Source: Tepidimonas sp. | Lineage (GTDB): Bacteria > Pseudomonadota > Gammaproteobacteria > Burkholderiales > Burkholderiaceae_C | Direction of reading: 5' to 3' | Assembly (NCBI GenBank): GCA_025054905.1 | Contig: JANWZF010000045.1 | Span: forward strand, 1 to 7,600 | Length of the DNA stretch: 7,600 nt | Part shown: positions 6,112-7,600 of the stretch, piece by piece | Position numbering within the stretch: position 1 is the first letter of the stretch | Layout of the letters: each line of letters starts with the position of its first letter | The notes under the pieces: model-generated | Database searches by the model: none | Seen by the model: only the letters and a program-made list of their open reading frames with translations | What the model was told of the DNA's origin: nothing | Program-made: the position numbers and the translations under genes

Positions 6112-6224
6112 GGCGGACTGGCGAAAAGCGGCGAGAAGGACTCCCTGGTCATGATGGCGTTCGATGGCATACCGTGGGGTGATTATGCGGCCGAATCGAT
6201 TCTCGTGTGCCACACTTGCACCCC
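6112..6224. promoter_or_regulatory. Divergent intergenic region between the GGDEF-EAL gene and dinG
   Basis: These 113 bp should hold promoters for both flanking genes. The minus strand has CATAAT at 6187-6182, a 5/6 match to the -10 hexamer, with no convincing -35; this would give a leader of about 64 nt for the GGDEF-EAL gene. Two short palindromes lie close together: GAATCGATTC at 6193-6202 and GTGTG-C-CACAC at 6205-6215, the latter 10 bp before the dinG ATG. Their roles are unknown and such short palindromes can occur by chance. I see no CTGT-N8-ACAG SOS box. Confidence 0.35.
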
Positions 6225-7600
6225 ATGAGCAACACGCAGGGGCTGGCGGCGCACGCGCTGGAAATCTTTGATGCGCTGATCGGCCAGGGGCAGGGGCTGC
6301 GGCCACGGGCTGGCCAGCGCGCGATGGCCGAGCTCGTCGCGCAGACGCTGGCCAGCGCCGGGCTGCGGGGTGAGTCGGACGACCCAGACCCGCCGCAGCG
6401 GCGCTTGGCGGTGGTGCAAGCCGGCACCGGCGTGGGCAAATCGCTGGCGTACCTGGTGCCCGCCATCGCGCTGGCGCTGCAGCGTGGCACGCGCGTGGTG
6501 GTGTCCACCGCCACGGTGGCCCTGCAGGAGCAGCTGGTACGACAGGATCTGCCCGCCCTGCAGGCGCGTCTGCCGATGACGTTTCGTTTTGCCCTGGCCA
6601 AGGGGCGGGGGCGCTACGTCTGCCGGCTCAAGCTGGAGCGCTGCCTGAGCGATCCGGCCCAGGCCGAGGCGCTGCCGCCCGACGACGAGGGGGAGGTTCT
6701 GTGGTCCGGCACCGGTGGCCACGCTGAGCGCCTGGCGTGGTGGCAGGCCCGCGCGGTCGATCTGGCGCACGGCCGCTGGGACGGCGAGCTGGACAGCCTG
6801 GTGCAACCTCCTCAGGCCGGCTGGTGGGCTGCGGTGGCGGCCGATGGGGCCAGCTGCGCCGGCCGCCACTGTCCGCTTTACAGTGGCTGTGTCGTGTTCG
6901 AACGCCGCAAGGAGCTGGTGGGTGCGCAGGTCATCGTGGTCAACCACGATCTGCTGCTGGCCACGCTGGGCAAGCGCCAGCTGCCTGAGCTGGACCAATG
7001 CCTGTTGGTGCTGGATGAGGCGCACCACCTGCCGGCCACCGCGCTGCAGCAGTGGGCGCGGCGCACCAGCCTGACGTGGCTGGACTGGATCGATCAGCTC
7101 GCCAGTCGCATGCTGCGGGTGCAGCGCGAGCTGGACAGCAACGCCGCCGCCGAGGTGCCCCAGGCGGCCGCGCAGCTGCGCGCGGCGCTGCAGGAATTGG
7201 CACGGCTGGCAGTGCAGGCCTGGGGACAAGGGGTGGCGCAGCGCAGCGAGCCGCTGCGGGTGCGCCTTCCACTGGGGCAGCTTCCTGAAGGATGGGATGG
7301 GGCGCTGCAGCAGGCCAGTGACGCTGCCGAGACCCTGTTGGAGGCGTTGCGCACGCTGGGTTTGGCCGTGCGCATGGCGCTGCGCGAGTCGTCCGACGAT
7401 TCGTGGCGTCTGTCCGAGTGGTACGCCCAGCTGGGCGCGCTGGCCCCGCGCCTGGAAGCCGTCAGCGACACGGTGCGCTGGCTGGCCCATGCCCCCGCGC
7501 CTGGGCAGCCACCGCTGGCCAAGTGGTTCGTGCTGACGCCACCGGTGGCCGGCAGCGATGGCACGGTGCGGGTGTCGGCGCATGCCAGCCCGCTGCTGCC
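6225..7600 (+). CDS. dinG: DinG family ATP-dependent DNA helicase, N-terminal 458 residues (3' truncated by window edge)
   Basis: The frame starts with ATG at 6225 and stays open to the right edge without a stop. Known: DinG is an XPD-like superfamily 2, 5'-to-3' Fe-S helicase that unwinds forked DNA, D-loops, R-loops and similar structures in repair and at replication-transcription conflicts. Seen: the N-terminus reads LRPRAGQRAMAELVA (25-39), matching the family Q-motif region. Walker A AGTGVGKS is at 66-73 and a helicase motif STATVALQEQL at 94-104. The Fe-S cysteines are C133 (in YVC), then C211-x4-C216-x5-C222, the spacing of E. coli DinG. VVNHDLLLA is at 238-246 and the DEAH box in LVLDEAHH (261-268). 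C140 is an additional cysteine. The C-terminal helicase motifs lie beyond the window. No strong ribosome site precedes the ATG; in-frame GTG (6207) and TTG (6216) have none either. It is transcribed away from the GGDEF-EAL gene. Confidence 0.93.
   Translation, partial: MSNTQGLAAHALEIFDALIGQGQGLRPRAGQRAMAELVAQTLASAGLRGESDDPDPPQRRLAVVQAGTGVGKSLAYLVPAIALALQRGTRVVVSTATVALQEQLVRQDLPALQARLPMTFRFALAKGRGRYVCRLKLERCLSDPAQAEALPPDDEGEVLWSGTGGHAERLAWWQARAVDLAHGRWDGELDSLVQPPQAGWWAAVAADGASCAGRHCPLYSGCVVFERRKELVGAQVIVVNHDLLLATLGKRQLPELDQCLLVLDEAHHLPATALQQWARRTSLTWLDWIDQLASRMLRVQRELDSNAAAEVPQAAAQLRAALQELARLAVQAWGQGVAQRSEPLRVRLPLGQLPEGWDGALQQASDAAETLLEALRTLGLAVRMALRESSDDSWRLSEWYAQLGALAPRLEAVSDTVRWLAHAPAPGQPPLAKWFVLTPPVAGSDGTVRVSAHASPLL

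Noticed and set aside
6112..6306. N-terminal extension of the GGDEF-EAL protein up to 6306
   Set aside because: The 65 extra residues look non-coding, would overlap the dinG start and Q-motif region, and come before a sensible start with the first membrane helix about 29 residues in.
6183..7583. Minus-strand open frame of 466 codons opposite dinG
   Set aside because: Its product is rich in Gln, Arg and His with no recognisable domain. It mirrors a plus frame with full DinG motifs and is a product of high G+C.

Overview
The window is G+C-rich, with dense coding on both strands and strong G/C preference at third codon positions. The family combination (PuuD-type membrane urate hydroxylase, FeeM-like acyltransferase, 7TM-sensor GGDEF-EAL protein, DinG) suggests a betaproteobacterium, most likely of the Burkholderiales/Comamonadaceae type. 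This is inferred from protein style; no taxonomic marker is present apart from a tRNA.

Layout, left to right: (1) the 3' end of a plus-strand gene for a PuuD-like membrane urate hydroxylase with a C-terminal cytochrome c domain (1-521). (2) A convergent minus-strand gene for a 483-residue lipoprotein with one bacterial Ig-like domain and a seven-repeat RCC1 beta-propeller (602-2053), with clearly lower G+C than its neighbours. (3) A minus-strand tRNA-Ser(UGA) with encoded CCA (2144-2231), directly upstream of the RCC1 gene. (4) A 176-bp region between the divergently transcribed tRNA and next gene, holding two perfect 19-bp dyads (2272-2290 and 2306-2324). (5) A plus-strand FeeM-like N-acyltransferase gene (2408-3151). 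(6) A minus-strand gene for a 1000-residue inner-membrane sensor with extracytoplasmic domain, 7TM block, PAS, GGDEF and EAL domains (3109-6111), whose 3' end overlaps the acyltransferase gene tail-to-tail by 43 bp. (7) After a 113-bp divergent intergenic region, the 5' part of dinG, an Fe-S DEAH helicase gene that runs off the right edge (6225-7600).

Functionally the window is mostly a set of independent transcription units, not an operon. The one suggestive pairing is the acyltransferase with the cyclic-di-GMP enzyme: they are locked together by overlapping 3' ends, and both families are associated elsewhere with signalling or envelope lifestyle control. A joint role is a hypothesis. No mobile element, CRISPR array, phage gene or rRNA is visible. 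I did not find a clearly undescribed system; the best candidates for a second look are the overlapping acyltransferase/c-di-GMP pair, the twin dyads upstream of the acyltransferase, and the atypical-composition RCC1 lipoprotein beside the tRNA.
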